Both the position numbers and the translations under genes were made by a program. A stretch of DNA of 8,535 bases from Gammaproteobacteria bacterium (GTDB lineage: Bacteria > Pseudomonadota > Gammaproteobacteria > DSM-16500), in the NCBI GenBank assembly GCA_013287235.1, contig JABDEF010000049.1, positions 1,439 to 9,973 on the forward strand. The letters run 5' to 3'. Position 1 is the first letter of the stretch, and each line of letters opens with the position of its first letter. The notes beneath the pieces are model-generated. The model saw only the letters and a program-made list of their open reading frames with translations. It ran no database searches and was not told the DNA's origin. Of the stretch, positions 6,117 through 8,535 are shown piece by piece.

Positions 6117-6224
6117 GGTTCTGTGGAAGAACCGACAAAACTGGCCGGTTTTACTCTTGCTCTATTATATTATACGCAAAAATTTTTTATCCTAGGTCAG
6201 ATTTTATCTGAACCAGAAAGGTTC
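6117..6224. other. Cluster of small inverted repeats, no gene
   Basis: The stretch between the GST remnant (ending 5972) and the transposon-side ORF (6237) has no supportable gene but several dyads. GGTTCT/AGAACC (6117-6122, 6128-6133) has a 5-base loop. AAAACTGGCCGGTTTT (6137-6152) is palindromic apart from one pair. TCAGAT/ATCTGA (6197-6202, 6206-6211) has a 3-base loop. GAACC/GGTTC (6210-6214, 6220-6224) has a 5-base loop and overlaps the previous dyad. The motif GGTTC/GAACC recurs in two of them. The cluster may mark the transposon boundary or a recombination site; this is unproven. Confidence 0.35.
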
Positions 6225-6243
6225 GCAGAATTTTCATTATAAG
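6220..6243 (+). repeat. Candidate Tn3-type terminal inverted repeat (degenerate)
   Basis: GGTTCGCAGAATTTTC followed by a segment ending TATAAG lies just beyond the 74-codon ORF, where the transposase-distal end of the element is expected. Known Tn3-family ends are about 38 bp, start GGGG and end TAAG; those of the Tn501/Tn1721 group contain CCGCAGAATTC, which shares CGCAGAATT with this site. The outer GGGG is not intact here and the distance to TAAG is shorter than usual. The other end of the element is outside the window, so the match cannot be tested here. Confidence 0.3.
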
Positions 6244-6461
6244 CTATCGTGGTTATTCTTTTTGATAATATCATCAAAAGCGCCCTGTGATGACGCTCTG
6301 GCCATTCTTTCTAAAAGTTTCATGTATTGATAAAATCCTTCATAACGTTGACAATAAGAATTTAATTCGCCTTTCGAAGCAGAATCCATAATGTCCTTTA
6401 TTTCATGCATTTTATGCGCAAGTGAGGGGTTGTAACCGAGAACCGTCGAAATTTCTGCCAT
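6237..6461 (-). CDS. Unknown 74-residue protein downstream of tnpA
   Basis: I do not recognise this small protein. Its ATG lies eight bases after the transposase stop codon, on the same strand in a different frame, so it could be translated by re-initiation; no clear Shine-Dalgarno sequence is present. The product (MAEISTVLGYNPSLAHKM... ending KKNNHDSL) is soluble and looks all-helical, with a plausible amphipathic stretch around QYMKLLERMARAS. The frame stays open for 17 codons upstream of the ATG, overlapping the transposase end. Its last codons run up to the candidate terminal repeat. It may be a small passenger gene of the transposon or the tail of a host gene cut by it. Confidence 0.45.
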   Translation of the reverse strand: MAEISTVLGYNPSLAHKMHEIKDIMDSASKGELNSYCQRYEGFYQYMKLLERMARASSQGAFDDIIKKNNHDSL

Positions 6462-6469
6462 TTTTTGTA

Positions 6470-8535
6470 CTAATCTAAGTTCATTTTCTCTATCATTGCG
6501 TCCAAATCAATTAACATGTCATCTGAAAATTTAAAATGACCTTGAAAATGTATATGTCCCCACGCTACAGGCGACATCCTTTTTAACATGGCTATGCCTT
6601 TTTTATTACCCGTTTTCTCAAATTTCTCCAGCAGTTTAGATAAAATAGAGGAATTGTAGTAGTTAATCGCATTCGCCAATAATCTACCGCATTGATTACT
6701 AATTTCAACTGCTATATCAGTTCTACCGATTAGTTGTTTTCTTCCACCAATCTGTGCAATTGCTGCTCGTTCATAGTGATAAGATTCAATCCGATTTTGC
6801 GAGTGATGGGTATTCTTTTGAATATTAGGATCACGTAAATATTTAAGGGTTTGGATGCTACGGATAAGTTTGTCGTATTCAAAAAGCGCTTTACGGGTAG
6901 GATTTCCTGAAGTGTAGGTGCATAATTTTTTAATTAAGGTGCTTTGTTTCATTTCCTTGAGTGCTAAGGTAGCAATAATACGTTGTTGGTTTGTCTACTC
7001 TTCTTCGATGAGGTTGCGATCTATTTTTCCTACCGGTTGAATAAGACAGTCACTATATTCTGCAGGATCATTCCCACAGTAAAGATGTTTACGCTGGGCT
7101 TCTATATCAGTGAAACGAGGAAATAATTTGCCACCGAACCAATCCATAATGGCAAAATTTCCTTTATTGATACAATGCATATCACCAGTTATAACATCAG
7201 GCACTACTTCTGCTGTATTGTTGCACCAAATATCAAACACAAAATAGCTTTCATGTTCGTGAGCACCAATTAATTCGGTTTGTAACGGGATATGGTTAGA
7301 CAACATAGTGTATGCAACGACACCTTTTCCTTTTTTGAAATACTTTTTGGAGTTACGCGCTTTCGTCGTAGGATGTTCAACCTCATATTTTTGTCCATCG
7401 ACTCCGCCATAAAGAATATTTAAATCAAGCGAATAATGAACAAAAATAGGCATGCGAGCAATGCCATTGCTGATGATATCATTCGCCTTCTTTAAGGTAG
7501 CAATCCGAACACGTGACTGGTAAATATCTTGTAGGATGTGATATGGAATATTGCAAATGTCTGCCATATCAAGGTTCCCATGATTAAGTGCTTGTGCCAT
7601 AATGGCGGCAATTAAACCTTTTTTATCTGGTGGCTGCTTGGAATATCGTGGCTGGATATGTGTAAATACCGATAAATATTGGCATCGTTCATTAACAAAT
7701 TGCAATACATCAGCAATCTCACAAAGGGGCAGTTGTGAATAAAATTTATTCTGTAATTCTTCATCCGTTTCTCCCTTAGGTTTACGTAAATGCAAGGTCT
7801 TTGTTTCTTCATCATAGCGCAAGTGTTTTAGTTTGCCCTGTTTGAGATCATCATTAAAAGCAATCCATAAATCGTGTAATTCAGTAAATTTTTCATCTAA
7901 CAATTCGCCTATCGATTTTTGAAGTGTGGGGATATTCAAATTCTTCAGGATGGATTCTTTATCTTTTAATGAAACAAGCTCATGTTCCAGACATCGATGG
8001 TGGATACTATCTTCTAAATATAATTCGCCTATTTTTAGACGTTTTTTGAGTTGACGATAAATCCAAAATTCATAGCGTTCACCTTGCAATGAGTCTCCAC
8101 CGCCACTTGATTTCAGCAAGTATTTTCGTAACCGTTTAGGAATAGTTCCATCAGGGCAATTTAAGATAGGTTGTTGATTTAGGCTCTCTTGTTTTTGGAA
8201 AATGGTTTTAAACCAATGGAGAGCACGCAACCATGGGTTATCAGGAGTCGTACTTGAAAAATTAAGCGCCATAGCCAGAGGGCGCAAATGATTTTTAAAC
8301 CGTCCCCCAAGTTTACTAATACTTTCCCATTGAAAATCAATTTCCTTACTTGGTTTTTCATTTGAAGCAGCAAGCTTATCACGCAACTCAGATTCAGGTA
8401 GAATTTGCTGAAACGCCTGTTCTCGCACTACACCAAAATGAATATCATTAGGGAAACGGCTGGTATCAATAAAGCAACCAGCAAAGCGCTTCATCAATAG
8501 CTGTTCATTCTGTTCTTGTTTCTGGTGCTGATAAA
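6470..8535 (-). pseudogene. tnpA: Tn3-family transposase TnpA, amber-interrupted, 5' part outside window
   Basis: This is the C-terminal two thirds of a Tn3-family DDE transposase, usually about 1000 residues. The frame is open from the right edge (8535), so the TTG/ATG codons near 8497 are internal and the N-terminal DNA-binding part is outside the window. Family landmarks are present: LYGGVDGQKYE with the first catalytic Asp (codon 7397-7399), VITGDMHCINKGNFAI with the second Asp (codon 7181-7183), and GGKLFPRFTDIE. At 6995-6997 an in-frame TAG follows KIDRNLIEEE. Reading on in the same frame gives TNQQRIIATLALKEMKQSTL and the normal C-terminus to the stop at 6470-6472, including ALFEYDKLIRSIQTLKYL with the probable third acidic residue (Glu, 6878-6880) and SPVAWGHIHFQGHF. 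So one nonsense codon, most simply CAG to TAG, is the only visible lesion. The truncated product would lack the third catalytic residue. Confidence 0.85.

Larger units (their letters stand above)
6220..8535 (-). mobile_element. Tn3-family transposon, one end, disabled transposase
   Basis: The right quarter of the window is the distal part of a Tn3-family transposon: a large DDE transposase reading leftward off the right edge, a small co-oriented ORF after it, and a possible terminal repeat at the left. No resolvase, res site or passenger resistance gene is visible; these would lie outside if present. The left limit is uncertain. The amber codon inside the transposase suggests the copy cannot move by itself. 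Confidence 0.6.

Noticed and set aside
5974..6195. Plus-strand frame of 73 codons
   Set aside because: It has no ribosome-binding site, starts against the GST remnant, and its tail crosses the inverted-repeat cluster. The part around ADALTARVNDELVQCLL reads like a protein remnant, but I cannot place it in any family.
6425..6466. GGGGTTGTAACCGAGAACC as an alternative Tn3 terminal repeat
   Set aside because: It begins with GGGG but lacks TAAG at the expected 38-bp distance, and it lies inside the 74-codon frame just behind tnpA.
7612..8382. Two 67-codon minus-strand frames inside the transposase
   Set aside because: They are out-of-frame shadows of a transposase whose own frame is clearly supported.
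1..8535. CRISPR array, tRNA or rRNA genes
   Set aside because: No regularly spaced direct repeats, cloverleaf-like sequence or rRNA signature was found. The serine-tract repeats are in-frame coding repeats, not an array.

Overview
The window is an AT-rich stretch of accessory bacterial DNA. It holds a large repeat-built protein with eukaryotic-looking features, a small cysteine-cluster operon, two gutted genes and the disrupted end of a Tn3-family transposon. The style (AT-rich, gene decay, a Tn3 element, a putative nucleus-directed protein) suggests a host-associated gammaproteobacterium such as a member of the Legionellales. That placement is inference: no rRNA or other marker gene is present.

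Layout, left to right. (1) 1-642, plus strand: the 3' part of an unrecognised gene that begins outside the window. (2) 643-886: mostly non-coding, with a hairpin and a doubtful 53-codon frame. (3) 887-2298, plus strand: a two-gene operon whose stop and start overlap in TAATG. It encodes a CxxxCxxCC cysteine-cluster protein of the YkgJ type and a small helix-turn-helix plus coiled-coil protein. (4) 2397-2809, minus strand: a signal-peptide alpha/beta hydrolase reduced to its N- and C-terminal ends. (5) 2980-5547, minus strand: an 855-residue protein with two basic nuclear-localisation-like clusters, long serine tracts, two full and one partial copy of an unknown helical module, and three short acidic/aromatic clusters that resemble eukaryotic activation motifs. 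It has a clean sigma-70 promoter and a candidate terminator. (6) 5687-5972, minus strand: a glutathione S-transferase-like gene, also reduced to its two ends. (7) 6220-8535, minus strand: a Tn3-family transposase interrupted by one in-frame amber codon and running off the right edge, followed by a 74-codon unknown frame and a possible terminal repeat.

The YkgJ/HTH pair is probably one functional unit, because the genes overlap and are co-oriented. The 855-residue protein sits alone between decayed metabolic genes but keeps a long open frame and intact expression signals, which suggests it is maintained by selection. Its architecture best fits a secreted protein acting in a host nucleus. This is the most novel item in the window, and its export and nuclear role remain hypotheses.
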